From NCBI GenBank assembly GCA_001579985.1, contig LRSR01007109.1, positions 1-55,076 on the forward strand: DNA of 55,076 bases, given 5' to 3'. Below, piece by piece: positions 11,944 through 24,315 of this stretch (position 1 is the stretch's first letter; the number at the start of each line of letters is the position of its first letter). A program made the translations under genes and the position numbers. Below the pieces are notes generated by a model. The model saw only the letters and a list, made by a program, of their open reading frames with translations, searched no databases and was not told where the DNA came from. This stretch comes from Hypsibius dujardini. Taxonomy: Eukaryota; Tardigrada; Eutardigrada; Parachela; Hypsibiidae.

Positions 11944-14644
11944 TCTTCTTCGTCGTTTCTGTGCAAATAAACAGAGCAACAACTCAGCTTTTTTCACATC
12001 ATGCCCCAAACACACACGCTTCGCTCAATGCATGTGTCATCTCCATTGTCCAAGACAGAAACACCATCCCAAGCCGAATCGTCCAAGGAGAGAGCTCAAT
12101 CGCTTACCGTTCACCACTCAACAAACACAGTCGCTGGAATGGACCAAAGCTGTCGCAATCTATTCCACGGACATCATTGCGGGATTTATCCAAGAATAAT
12201 CCAACCGACCAAATATTATCCAATTTTTGGGACGATAAATCCCAAGAGGATTATATCAATCCACACGCACAGCTGTAGGTGGATCCCGGTGTTCGTAATC
12301 CATAAAAGGAACAAACGTTCCCGAAAGCCAACCAACGGGATTTTCAACAGGTGCTTCGTCCAGAATGGTGATGAAAAAAATAACGGAAAAGAAAAGAGAG
12401 ACACACTAATAACTGGATTGAAAAGAGAGTGAGAGAGTTTGTCTAGCTGTAATCGACTCTCGAGGGTCTCTCTCTTTCTCTCTCTCTACCGACGAAGCAG
12501 TTGCAACACCACGAGGTATGTACTACGGTACTAGCAACACGCTCGGATGGATGTGGACGGATATGGAGCGGCCTCAACTCAACGATTGGTCAGCAAAGAG
12601 AGTGAGAGCTTGTGTTAGGTACTCTCCAGTCGCGACGCGGGGTACCGAAGCGCAGTGGCAACTAAACTCTACCTTCACTTCAGTCCGTCAAACACTCACT
12701 ATATACTAGGCCTGTTATTATTGCCGCCGCATAGAAAAAGTGGAGCGGCAGAACGGCGGGCGGCTAATTCACAGGTGAGATGGAGTGTGCTGTAGCTCGT
12801 CGTCATCTCTCAACTTGGTGAATTGAAGACTTTTTCAACGACGACGACGTCCATCTGAACTCTACATCGGCCATTACGACGCTTTTTTCGCGCTTTCTCT
12901 TTCCCTCTCTCTCTCAAGTCAGGCAAAAAAACCGGTTTGATCGCGTGGCGCTGGGAGGGATGATGGTGATGATGATGCTACGGATGGATGGGATGGAAGG
13001 TGGCTCCATCATCACACCACACATCGCACCGATGATCGGAGGAGCAAACTTTTTCCGCCATCACTCTCGTTTAATTGACCATTTTCAAGTGCTCACGCGC
13101 CAGCATTACGAATTACGCATTACGCGCACACGGCCACAATCTAATCTGCCTTACATTACTCAATTAGTATTTTAAATTGTGCCGCAATTAAACCATTGGT
13201 TTTACACAAATTGATGGCCTTTCATTTTTTATTTCATTTATTTCACATACAACTTGAGGTGAAACGTAGACCAAGGGTTTTACTAATCTTAAGATATAAA
13301 AAGTAACATCCAAAGATCTTTAATTTACTTGCAAATTCTTGCAAATTTTGGAGTTGATTTTAAACTGGTTTCTTAATAAAGTTGATGAAAAACTTCGCAA
13401 ATAACTATTTTTTTGCAAATAAATTTTATCGTTGTTTTTTACGACCTTTAAATTGTAACGTCTACTGTGGCCAATGTTATATAAAACAAACACTTTTTCC
13501 AGTATCCTGAAGAGCTGATTTATGGAGAAATTTGTGGGCGGATAATTTAGTGATTATATTGGGTATTGAGTGATGAGAGGGAGGACTGGGATTATAGCGC
13601 AAAAGATGGCGATTACGCAGGCAGCAATCTCCGGGCGGCGATTTAAAAAGCGCAGGGTTTCTCTTCTTCTTGAGAGATGTTGTGCAGTGCCTGCCTGGCC
13701 GTTAAGTGTCAGTCGGCGTATCGGTAATCGACGACGACGGTGTGCACGTAATCGTATAAATAAAGGGCTGACCCTGCATTTTATTCTTTTATGCCGCCAA
13801 ATTTACATACACTAATAAAAATATGCCCGTGATTCATTCGCGTTTGCAAAGAGTCTGCTGTTCCGGTTACGTTGAGTTTAGTCTGCAGAGCCCACTGGCG
13901 GTGAGTGAATCATCCGTTAAAGTGTGGGTGACCAATTAAGCAGTCAAAATATATTGGCTCAATAACAATTTAACGTCACCCTTTCAATTCTCCCACATGA
14001 TGCAAAGTCCATATTTGCGCGGAGTAAGATTCCGTCTATGAGAAAACGTACCAACCGTATTTATCATCATTTCATTTTTGATGAAAAGAAGTTTGAATTG
14101 GCACAAGTTTCATGTATTGTACTTATCTCACTGACCACTGCTTGATAATGTCAAAAACATCCCCTCCCCCTTGGTTCAATTAAGTTGTTGACTAACATTT
14201 CACTCCCTGGGCTGGTTGAGATACTCATATTGCTACACCGCAGGAGAATGTCACATTTGTTGTCATCCTCACTCCACAATTTGTAATGCCAAAAGTGTTG
14301 AAAAGTATAAGTAACAAATATATTTGTTATGCGAGTACTCGTGCCGTTTACTGCCCAAAAGGCAAAATACTGGCGGTTTCCATCCATCTACCGATCGATC
14401 GATCATGTCAACTTGTGTTTTCGTAGTTAATTCCTAACATTTTTTGTTGCTAATTGATTTTCCTTATCTACCACCTTGGGACGTCTTGTGACAAAGGGTC
14501 GAAAGATCCAACCAACTAAATAACCCGCAGAACAATCACAGTCCGAGATGAATTATAAAAAGACTGTCAATGCCAAATTTATGATCAGTTGTACCGTTGC
14601 ACCTAGACTTTTAAAGAAGAACTTCTTTCCCCCTTTTGCCAAAG
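11944..14644. other. Intergenic region between divergent filamin and sulfotransferase genes
   Basis: Presumed 5' UTRs and promoters of both genes lie here. A possible 5'-UTR acceptor (CACAG) sits just upstream of the filamin ATG on the minus strand. TATATA-like sequence occurs near 12702, together with several (TCTC)n/(GAGA)n patches at 12430-12490 and 12900-12920. ORFs here are short and show no family motif. I see no further gene. Confidence 0.45.
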
Positions 14645-17085
14645 ATGGATTCACCGGATCACTCTCGAGAGAACGTGGACCCCGGCCTCGATGGCCAGGT
14701 GGTGCGGTACCCGATTCCGGCAGTTATCCCACCCGTCTACACTGTGGGTTATCATCATGCCGATTATCTGTACGTATCAGATGCTTTTTTATTATAAATT
14801 ACGGCGCGAATATCGCAGTATAATTATTATTGCCTTTTACAGGAAACGCTATAAAGAATGCCTCGTGAGGTATCCCATGTATCTCACCTTGAAGGAAGTA
14901 CAAAAGTTCCAAGCGTCACCGCTGGACATTGTGGTCTGTTCGCAGCCCCGGACTGGTACATATTATTACCCTTTTGTGATACCCGCTCTGACTCATTTCT
15001 CACAACAAATGGGGCGGGTTAAATTGAGTGACGAGACGATTAAACTTCTCTTGGGAATTTGAGGACACGCTTTCTGCGCCACTCTGTTAGTGCCGCCTTG
15101 AAGCACTGTCAAATTTCTAATGCGAGCAATTACCCTTTTCAAATTATTTTAAGAGTGAAAATATTATAGAAATATTTAGCTGAACTTAATATGGCTTTGT
15201 TCTCTTGCGAAATGAAGTTGTTTCTGTGATCCCTGACTGAAGGAGTAGTGTAATACGGCCCTGACTTGAAATGCTTTATGCTTCTCCAAACGGTATCATA
15301 ATTGGGGGTATACATCTCTTACATACATCTATCTGTTTGTTCATAACATCATTTACGTAAAATCTGCTTAACAAAACAATTAAAATCCACAAGTTCTTTT
15401 CCATTCCCAGCACGTCGGAACGGACTATAAAAAATGCCAATAATATTGGTTAACCTCAATGCTACACTCTTTAATAATATTTTATTGCAGTGACTAAAAA
15501 GTGTAATAAGCTGCTTTGTTATTTGTTGCCGTAATTCGGTAATTCGGGAAGTGTTTTTTTGGAAGGGGCCGGTACGTAGAGTTTGCTGGCTTTGCATGTA
15601 ATTAGCGCTGCAATAAGGTCACAGCAAATCAGATCTGCACACTTTGATGATGTTTTTGCTTTGTACTTTGCAATTGTGCAGTTGTGCATAAAATTATGAT
15701 GAATCTACTGTTAATTGGGTGCAATTTTGTTTTCGGTAAGGTGCCCTTGGGACCTTGTGTTTACTAATGCAGGTTACCCTACTCTACTGCTTCAAATTCC
15801 CACGCACCGCAAATATTATTATAATTTATTATCATTGTCACTTTCACTCTGGGTTTCCGCAACCTTGGGGGAACATTTTTATCCTGCTCCGCCAAAGAGA
15901 AAGATGCTCAACAAAGAACGAAATAGCTTCCCTCTTTTTTCTAAAATGTATGATTAAATATTGTTTGTGACATGACTCGATCTAGGGACTACATGGCTGA
16001 GCTCCATCATCACGGGCATCTTGGCCGAAGGCGATCGGAGCGTCTATCGCGACGGCGTCCCCATGTCGACAAGATGGAATTTTTTGTGCTACTGCGACCC
16101 GCTGCAACCGGAAGAGCGATGGCCGGTCAACCTCTTGAGAAAGATGCCACCTGGGCGCAACATCTACACCCATCTGTCGTATGACGCCTTGCCCTCTAGC
16201 CTTGCTCAAGGTGGTGCAAAGGTCAATCAATTAAACATTGATACACTGTATTGTTGTTACATATTAAAGAAAAAAACTTTTCTTTTGCTTATATACAGAA
16301 AGTGTACATTTATCGAAATCCCAAAGACACTGTCGTCGCCACCTACTACCATCTTGTCCACCAACCTCGAGTTCAGTTTAAGGGAGATCTTATGGATGTG
16401 GTGGAGAGCTTCGTCAACGACAGCCAAGCATTTGGTCCATATTTTCTGCACTTGGCCAGTTACTGGAAGCGTCGAGGTCAAGATCCAAACATATTCATCT
16501 GCTCATTTGAGGACTTGAAAAACGTACGGTCCTTACTTATGTAACGATTAACTGTCCTCAGACAGTTTCACTATCTCTGCCCCCCCCCAATCTCGCTATA
16601 TTTATTTTAAGCCTATCTGTCTGACTGTCTGTCTGTCTGTCTGTCTGCTTCTCAGTCTACCTGCTTCTCTACTTTTCTGTCTGCTTATTATGACACTAAG
16701 ATGAGGCAATTTTTGCTCGTAGGATTTTAAACCTACAGTGGCTCGCTTGGCAAAGTACTTGGGTAAGAACCTGTCGCCCGAACAGATTGGCGTCATACAT
16801 CGGGAAACGGACTTCAAGGCCGCTCAAGCCAACCCAGCTTTGAATAAGATTGAGAGGCACGTAGAGGGGATATTCGACTTCAACAAGCACCCCTTCGTTC
16901 GAAATGGTATTGTTGCAGAGTTTTTCTAGAAAAGGATCCGCTTTTAAATGTTCCTTCCATTAGGTTCCATTGGGCAGTGGAAGAAGGAATTTACGCCTGC
17001 GATGAACAGCAAAATGGACTCTTGGATCGAGCGTAAGATGATAGAGCATCCCGAATTGCGCGGCATGAAATTTGTTTATGAATAA
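14645..17085 (+). CDS. Cytosolic sulfotransferase (SULT family)
   Basis: Transfers a sulfo group from PAPS to a hydroxyl or amino acceptor; the substrate cannot be read from sequence. Exons: 14645-14769, 14843-14955, 15986-16221, 16299-16523, 16723-16906, 16964-17085, phase-consistent, 334 aa. The 5'-phosphosulfate loop PRTGTTW is at 77-83 (family PKSGTTW). The likely catalytic His is H142 in THLSYDALP. The 3'-phosphate motif YRNPKDTVVATYYH begins near 163. FEDLK is at 228-232 and the C-terminal PAPS motif RNGSIGQWKKEFT begins at 293. There is no signal peptide, so it is cytosolic. The start codon begins the only open first exon and leads into the fold at normal SULT spacing. The length is slightly above the usual 290-310 because of an N-terminal extension. 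All key motifs are present, so it should be active. Confidence 0.93.
16617..16680. repeat. (GTCT)n microsatellite
   Basis: Short tract in the sulfotransferase intron before exon 16723-16906, upstream of its acceptor. Confidence 0.85.
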
Positions 17086-17150
17086 TCTCCCTAGAATGAA
17101 GCACAACCAAGCTAAGTATGCATTGGCCAATTTTTTCTTTGGCTTTGGAG

Positions 17151-17156
17151 AATAAA
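17151..17156 (+). terminator. Polyadenylation signal AATAAA, sulfotransferase
   Basis: Canonical hexamer 66 bases after the stop codon at 17085. Confidence 0.75.
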
Positions 17157-17297
17157 TTGAGTTCACAAATATGTTTAAAAAAATGACAGTACTTGAACAT
17201 TCCCATGGACACTATTTTCGAGCAGTGTCTGTCCAGAATCTGGAAAGAGCACTAACAAATTAGACTGTAAAAATGAGATGAAAATGCGATTGCTGCT

Positions 17298-17303
17298 TTT
17301 ATT
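17298..17303 (-). terminator. Polyadenylation signal AATAAA, receptor gene
   Basis: Minus-strand hexamer about 220 bases after the receptor stop at 17523. It supports the gene ending with a short tail rather than continuing to a cyclase domain. The sulfotransferase end lies just beyond. Confidence 0.6.
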
Positions 17304-17522
17304 AAGAAGAACGCAGGTCAGACAGAAGTGAGTCCTGGTTGTCCGAATGTCATTGCATGCTCCAATTACGTTGACAAGAGTTCAATTTGTGCTATAGGAG
17401 CAGGAATTGAGACCTTGATTGATTGGCAGCCGACGTTCCGTTAAGTGGAGATTGTCCAACCTCCACCAGGTTTGTCGGTCAGCCAAATGTTCTCGCGAGA
17501 ATCTGCGCAAGTTTGCTTGATA

Positions 17523-20500
17523 TTAACCTGCATAATAATTTGACTTATGCCTATAGTACTTGTACCTAGCGTAGCAAATGTAGCAAAAGACTGCCAGACA
17601 AAGGCAAGTAATAACGAAGATTGTCGGCAGGATTGCTCGTAATAATACATCTGAAAGTAATAAATAAAATAAAATATTTTGCCGAAAAGAGGTTTAGGCT
17701 GAAGCAGAAACGATTCCTACCTGAACGGCATCTCCAAGAAAGTCCCGAGTACCCGCAGACGGGTTCATTGGGGACCGGCCATTGCTTCCCTTCCACCCAG
17801 GAAATGTTTCGAAGAAGACGCAAAAAGCCAACTGCATCGGGTGGTTGCAAAAGGAACGGCTGAAATAATAATGATATTGCTCCATGTCATTTGTTATAAG
17901 TGCTGATCCATGTAGAGTACCTGGAAGGTATTGGCACTTGGGTCCCAGTGGGACAGCGTCAGGCCGACAATCCGTTCCCCAGCTTCGTCCAAACTCACCT
18001 CGCCAAATTCAGTGGAGAAGGTTTGATTCATAAACATTTCTGCTAGATTCACTCCACTATGAAGGCGTGAAGAACCGTACAAGGTGTAGGAGCGATTGAG
18101 TACCTAGTCAGGTATGCATTTACTTCAACTATTTTTACGCAAGCAAAATTGCTTTTGCCTTTTAGTTAAATCAAATCTGTAAAATTATTTTCACTCAAGG
18201 GGAAAAGTAGTTTGATTCAGTTGAACCGAAACTACTTTTGCTTCAACTAAAACTACTTTTGTTGTTAAAAGAAACATTGTATGTAGTGATTATCAAAATA
18301 TAAAGTCTTTTTTTCCAAAGGAATCAATTACAGTGTATTGCTACTGCATGTTTGGTAAATACCTCTGCTGTTAAGCTGATGGTCAGGTAGGCAGATATGA
18401 AGTTTTGCACAGGCTGCAATAATGAATTACCTAATCAAAAAGGTTTATCATTGCCTTTACCGTAGAAAACCTCCTACAAAACCTGGTCTGCCAAGGGTAG
18501 TGACATGTTGTAGTCCAACAAGGAGAGTCGCGAAATTTCGCTTGCTGAAAGAGTGCTATTATTGGTGAGACTTTCGTTGAAATCGACCGGTCGAATCACC
18601 AACAGCGATGCAAAGGCTTCACGAGCGTCCTTTAATCAATGGTATAGGTAGTTACTCGATGGTCAAACAGGCACTATTCAACTTGTACCTCGTCCTTCTC
18701 ATCCCGGTATCGCCAATCCATCAGGCCATAGAAGGGTGTATAGATAAAGTTTTCCATGGCGATATACACCTACAGTAGACATACGAAGGAAAGGGTGGAA
18801 ACCACGGGTGGTAGGAGACTCCGTTGCGCATGTGTAATTGACCTGAAAGGTTCAACCAAGGAAATAGCAATAAACACAATGCTCAATGAATTTGAATTAT
18901 TCCTACCTTAATCAAGTAATGTTTAAAGTGTTTATGCATATTTGTAAATAATATCAATAATTGCTATGGGAAATAACATTTAAAATGATTGTGTAAAAAG
19001 TACACAAGTTTTAAAAGGGGCAAAATGGTATAAAGATTGTATCCCCCATCCATTACATAAGCTGTTTTTTCCAGCATTTCATTGTGTGATTTTATGCATC
19101 CTCTCTGCCCGAAAACAGCAAAGGTTTTTCAGGCCTCTTTGGAAATCTAGTAAATACTCCTTCCATGCCAATAATAAATAATACAACCACTTCATTCGAA
19201 ACTCTCTAGCCCATACATCCTTCAATATTTTCATCTTTGTAAGGTTTTTTCGAAAACATTCAAATAATCTAAAGTTGCAATTTCTTTGGAAAGAAAGTGA
19301 AAGACATAGTGGGCCTTTTAGAGCTTGAAAGTGAGGGTTACTCCAACTGTGTAACCAGTATGTCCAGTATGTTGGACATACTCCAACCAGTAGGATCTGT
19401 GACCAACTGGAACAGCACAATTGTATGATCCTTTTTTTATCGGAAGCTCGATGGTTATCGTAAATATTATTGCTAACAGTAGTTTTGCGTGACTTTCAAT
19501 CCACCGCGACTATTAATGGATTTAATTACTGTCGGATGATCTGGGCAGTCGAAATTTCCAATGAAAAATTGGGGGAATGCTGAAAGTAGCATACCATATT
19601 GACTAGCAGTGTAGTAGACAGCCGGTATGACGATCTTAAATTCTATTTCGGACATGAGTGCATAACAAATGGACTAAACGCAGATCGGTGATGTATTGAA
19701 TAATTCATCAGGCAACTTACACTAATGTTTATATCTTTACGCACATACCTTACGTAATCCCCATTGGTCATGTTATATTTATAGGCCTCCACCTGCAAAT
19801 CCAATGGTGATTATAAAATGTTGTAATTTGAGACAGGGAGTAGGTAGACCGTTGATTGTATACTCGCCATTAATAGCCGTAGTCTGTCGGCTCGTCCGCA
19901 GAACAGCATAACTACAGTACCAAATGCCACAGCGGAATGATTAGATCAAAGTGAGAACCAAACTACCGAACGTACGCTCATATTTAATGCTAGTTCGCTT
20001 GCGTATTTTGTATCTCAAAATATTATTATATCTCAATATTTTTGTCCCGCTTTACAACAGATGGCATCATTACATCAGTAAGCTTAAGTCACAATTTTTT
20101 TTAATTTTTTGGCTACAAAAAAATATATCCCAGTAATTTCCTTTTGTAATTAAGAATGGAATTGAAACCTCGGCTTTTGGTGCGAAACAACGCAAGACTT
20201 TGCTGCAGGACATTGATGGTTGGTGTGCGGATATGCTGCACGACTAGGTGCTGACCGCGGTCCGGCAGGGCCTGGGCGGCTTTGGTGAAGTCCTCCGCGA
20301 CGCTCTGATAGATTGCGACGGAGGAGTCATCCACCAGGACGTAGACTGAACTCCACCCATACAGGGTGAGGATACTACGGTAGAAGGCTTGGTAGGCGGC
20401 GCTGGTGTACCGACCCATCGACACGAAGGTCGGACTCAATTGTTTGTCCCGGATAATTGGGGCGGCACTTGTGCTGCAAATCGTCCAAAATCCAATTTAA

Positions 20501-22505
20501 GGAGAGTATTCACACGTCGCTGCCAGCATATTTTTACGCCTACACATTTCCCCGCGTTGAAGAACAAAATTTAGAGAAATGATAATTTGAGATTGTACGA
20601 GCTGCCACATGGTATCATGATATGTAAAGTAGAGGTGTGCAAACCGCACCGCACCGCCGCAAACCGCGCGGCGGTCCGCGGCGGTGCGGTTTTGGACTGC
20701 TCGCGGTCTGCGGTGCGGTTGCGGTTAAGAAGTCTGCGGTTGCGGTTTTGCATTTTTTAACCGCCGCAAACCGCGAAATATCTAAAAACCAATTTAATTG
20801 TGCACGATAACTCTTTCCGTAGTTTGCGCCACATGGCGCGTCATTTGTTTACTCTGGTAAGTTAGGGTTCGTGCTTTTAGTCGGTTCGCAAGTCATTGGA
20901 GTCCATAAATGGAACAGAACCGTGCGTTAAACCAGCTGTTCCGATTTAACGACAATTTTGATCGAATCGAGCGGTTTCTGCGGTGCGGTTGCGGTTAAGA
21001 AAAATTTATCCGCGGTCAGCGGCGGTGCGGTTTTGTGAATTTCTCGCGGTGCGGTGCGGTCGCGGTTAAAAAATTGGGCTGCGGTGCGGTTTGCGGATTA
21101 ATTTTTTTTAACCGTGCACAGCTCTAATGTAAAGAGGACGAAAGTATTACCTAGTGTAGCAGCCAAAGGCCCTCCCCCTCCTCCCTTTCGGTCGACCGAC
21201 GGGGAAGTCAGCAACAAAATGGGTTGCAAGCTCGTAACCGAGTCCTTTGGGGTGAGCAATCGACCGTTTGGTCCTTGGACGGACCGTCGGACTGGTTGCA
21301 TAACTGAACTGTGAACGGACAGGCAGATGGAAACTGTTGCTTCCGCAGCTTTTCTAGTCTTAGCTTCTCCTACCAACTGCATACTTGACAGTCGTACCGT
21401 CTTGAGGAACGGTCGCCCGTGTCTCCCACGGCTCGTATAATCACCCTATACCCGAGGTGCTTGGATGCCAAGACGTACACGACTCGCATCACCACCTTAC
21501 TTATCTCCTGTCAATGACAGTCTCACCGTTTCGACGGACAGACATCCAAGTTTTCAGGTCTCGTATATAACTACTCTCTGCCCCTTGTGCCAAGGCCATA
21601 CCTTTACAATCGTACCGTGCGGACGCCGGCGATTCTACGGCTCACAACTTCGCCTTACCCTGTTCCGCCAACCGACTGAATACTGGACGGTCGCACCGCC
21701 TGTCTTGACAGACGCCGGTAACTCATCAACCGTCATCTATTCACTCGAACCGTCTATCCGTCTAACCTTCGCCTATCCTACGTTTTCACATTACATTTCG
21801 TAATGAACCTGCAGCCACTGTCTCATCTTTCTCCCATTTGACCTTGTGCGAGTACCCTGTCATTTTTTTCGCTTGTAATACCAGAATGATTCCATGCATT
21901 TGAAAGTTGACCCTTGGGGGGAAAAGAGTACCTTGTAATCAAGAGTAAGTTCTCGGAAGCGGCAAAGTAGTTGACAACAAGCGATTCAGCGGAGATGCAC
22001 CCTGTAGAAGAAACAATCTCATCAGCTGCTGTACCGTCTATATATTTACTGCATTTTATTATAGCTTAATTAACCACACCATCTTAAAACTTCATTTTTC
22101 ATATGCCTTTTCTTCCGTATCTAAAAATACACCCTCCTTTGTTCACGTACCGGGTAGCAAAACGATGGGAATAGTATCGGTAGCCCAGTGGTTACCATAG
22201 AACCATTCAGCCACCAAGTGAGGGGCATTATCGGCAGCCGCGAGGCAAGTCTCAACACTCAGCTCATACCTCGGACGGAGGATAAAGTTGAAGATGTGAC
22301 CGTACCGTTGATTGGCGTCTCGCACGGCAATCGTCTGCGAGGGTGCAGAGAAGGGCAGAGAACCCTTTGTTTCGTTGAAGTAGGACAGGCCGATTGTGGC
22401 AAACTCCACAGTAATAAGTGGTTGCAAAGTAGTCGTCCTCATCCCCGCAATGCTTGACAACAGCATTACCATCATCGCCCATTTTCTCAGCCATGTATCC
22501 ATCAT
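17523..22505 (-). CDS. NPR-C-like single-pass receptor: ANF-receptor ectodomain, no cyclase
   Basis: Twelve phase-consistent exons: 22505-22151, 22001-21932, 20473-20169, 19911-19850, 19792-19754, 18769-18689, 18630-18600, 18544-18483, 18413-18363, 18103-17921, 17859-17721, 17650-17523; 501 aa. A signal peptide (MMVMLLSSIAG core, about 1-22) leads into a periplasmic-binding-protein-type ligand domain. Its signatures include LSPTFVSMGRYTSAAYQAF, GWSSVYVLVDD, VMLFCGRADRLRLL, SGVNLAEMF and the juxtamembrane WPVPNEPVCGYSG. One hydrophobic segment (about 461-483) is followed by a tail RYKYYRHKSNYYAG and a stop. Receptor guanylate cyclases of this fold continue with kinase-homology and cyclase domains; here the stop, an AATAAA and the next gene rule that out in this window. 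The length and layout match vertebrate NPR-C (clearance receptor). The ligand is unknown. One intron (18599-18545) is only 55 nt. Confidence 0.82.
20630..21126. mobile_element. Non-autonomous hAT-like element, 497 bp, with 8-bp target duplication
   Basis: Ends TAGAGGTGTGCA (left) and TAGAGCTGTGCA (right, reverse complement) match at 11 of 12 bases. A perfect 8-bp duplication ATGTAAAG flanks it at 20622-20629 and 21127-21134, the hallmark of hAT insertions. The interior is packed with TGCGGTGCGGTT-type subterminal repeats in both orientations and has no transposase. It is inserted in the second intron of the receptor gene. Confidence 0.9.
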
Positions 22506-23886
22506 CTCACACGAGTCTGCGCTATGGTAAGAGTCTACACTGTCAGCAGTAAACGTAAACGGAGTTATTGACTCAACAATTCCTCACCTTAAGCAAATCA
22601 TGCAGAGATAATCTCTTAGAGGAAAAAGCGGTAAAAAAAGAAAGTAACCCAGGCTCTTATAGCCGTGTTAAGGAAAGGTGAAAAAAGAGCGGTTATGCGG
22701 CAACAGAAAAAGGCAACCTGTCAAGTCCCTCGAAGGTGTACAATTATACCCCGGTAGACGTGCTAAGCATTGGGCTAAACGCATTGACAGTCATCCAACT
22801 GAAAGATGTGTATAATAGTAGAACAGAGTTGAAGCTAATCGATGCCGGAAACGCCCTCCAGAAGCCCGCGACCGACGGTTACAAACGTCCCATCGATCGG
22901 ACAAAGTTGGAGTGAATTGCCTCAAGATTTTCGAGAGGTTGATATTAATGCAAAAGCTACGCTTTAACGACATTTTTGTCCCGTTCCTTTCCTCCGACAT
23001 TTTGTCCGCAGAAAATGTGTCAGCAAATATATTGCCAGTACGTCACTGGGGTCATCGCCAGCACCTGATATCTAACCCGTTACAGGATGTATGCCTGCCC
23101 GACGCTATACGTATTCTTTCCACACTTTATCGATCAAATTATTTTTTACTTTGCGTATTTATATTCATCTATACCAGTAGAAAGACAGGAAAGTGCGATC
23201 AACGTTAGCAAATTGTTCTGTTCATCAAAAATTGGGACTAAATGTCCCCAATGAGGCGGTTTGTCCTATGGCGGACATAGTGTCTGGTGACCGAATGTTG
23301 GAATTTCGTAAGGCACATGTCAACATATATGTCTGCAGAAAAAAAGTCCAGATGGAAAGCTTGGCGGTGTGGTCATTAGCGTCACTTCGCTTTGCTCTTG
23401 ACGTCTTATTCTATCAAGACAATAGAGTACACGACATATTTGTCCGAGAGCTTCCATACCTAAAAGCAAGGAGACACGAAGGAAATATGAAGGGATGCTG
23501 TCAGGCTCAATCCAGAGTGAGGTCATCCCAGCGGAGCATGTGAAGTAATCTTCCCATTCATGAGGGAATTAATACGAGTTCCTGGAGGCAAAAATTGCCC
23601 GTGACAGCGACGACGTTGTAATATAAGTAACCCCGTATATGGCAAAGCAGATAAACGCGTTAGAGCATTTGATTTGATTTAGTCATTCAGGTTCGCTGAG
23701 CAATTATATTTGCAAAATGTGCTAGCACATGAGTCCTCATCGTGGGACAGACCTCAACAGCCAAAGCAGAGCGACATAGTGAATACGGGGAATTAATTAA
23801 GACATAAGGTATTGCGAGGCAGGTGCATCTTGAGAGTGATAAGTTTAAATCTATGATAAAAAAGAAGAGAACAGTTTACGCCCAAC
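22506..23886. other. Upstream region of the receptor gene: no gene seen
   Basis: Presumed promoter and 5' UTR of the receptor. A plus-strand ORF at 23193-23543 has no recognisable motif or splice support. No repeats beyond short AT runs are visible. Confidence 0.4.
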
Positions 23887-24191
23887 CTTTGAAATAGTGC
23901 TTGTTGGAGCCGTTAACCATCTGTCTTGTAATCTGCAGCTTAAAGCACGGAATTTCCGTTTCCGGATTGCAGAGATACTGCGCGACATCTTTGTCTGAAA
24001 GTTGGCCGTTTTACACGCACAGGCTTAATTTTCAAGACAGAATATAGGGATTATTAGTTGACGGCGCAAGCCTGATTTATTTTAAGCTTAAACGGTTACT
24101 CCCATAATTATAAACTGAACTATCCTTATTAAGCTTACGTTGGTTGAGGCGACGAATCAGGCGAGACGCTGACCAATGTAAATGTAAATGT
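23887..24191 (-). CDS. Possible orphan exons of an unidentified small gene
   Basis: Two segments with good splice signals: 24191-24139 (acceptor TTACAG, donor GTAAGC) and 23994-23887 (acceptor TTTCAG, donor GTTGGG). Joined in one frame they read SASRLIRRLNQ, then KDVAQYLCNPETEIPCFKLQ and RQMVNGSNKHYF, which looks like a secreted cysteine-bearing protein. RQMVxGxNxxYF is faintly like the cystatin QxVxG strand, but the preceding cysteines do not fit a normal cystatin order. Neither a start nor a stop exon can be placed. The segments lie just downstream of the polyadenylation signal of the next gene (24266). This could be a separate gene, alternative 3' exons or a relic. Confidence 0.3.
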
Positions 24192-24260
24192 CTGTAATAT
24201 ATAACTTTGATCCACTCTAGAATTGTAGACGGGGTACCTCTTGACAGCCCCTTCACCAGG

Positions 24261-24266
24261 TTTATT
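24261..24266 (-). terminator. Polyadenylation signal AATAAA, secreted cysteine-module gene
   Basis: Minus-strand hexamer 50 bases after the stop at 24316, followed by a G/T-rich stretch. Confidence 0.6.
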
Positions 24267-24315
24267 AATATCTATCTATCCGTTTATGGAGCATCAAAAC
24301 TGTGTCTTGTGAATA

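Noticed and set aside
12001-12432. Plus-strand ORF of 143 codons near the filamin promoter
   Set aside because: No domain or signal peptide, and overlapping ORFs in other frames look equally random.
13570-13815. Arg-rich ORF between filamin and sulfotransferase
   Set aside because: No homology recognised and no splice context. Treated as intergenic.
17523-17566. A further 38-nt intron near the receptor C-terminus
   Set aside because: Shorter than any other intron here and it gives no known domain. Reading through to the TAA at 17523 is simpler.
18483-18630. Reading 18630-18483 as one receptor exon
   Set aside because: It is 148 nt and breaks frame after the conserved AFASLL. Splitting it by a 55-nt intron (18599-18545) with a good acceptor restores frame and family similarity.
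19079-19420. Possible retroelement ORF in the receptor intron
   Set aside because: No reverse-transcriptase or transposase motif is visible. The sequence is merely open for 113 codons.
19473-19655. Minus-strand ORF (MSEIEFKIVIPAVYY) inside the receptor gene
   Set aside because: It lies between two receptor exons (19792-19754 and 18769-18689) that join perfectly in phase 0 into the known ANF-receptor pattern, so this is intron.
23193-23543. Plus-strand ORF of 116 codons
   Set aside because: No motif, no splice partners and no conservation evidence. It lies in the presumed receptor promoter region.
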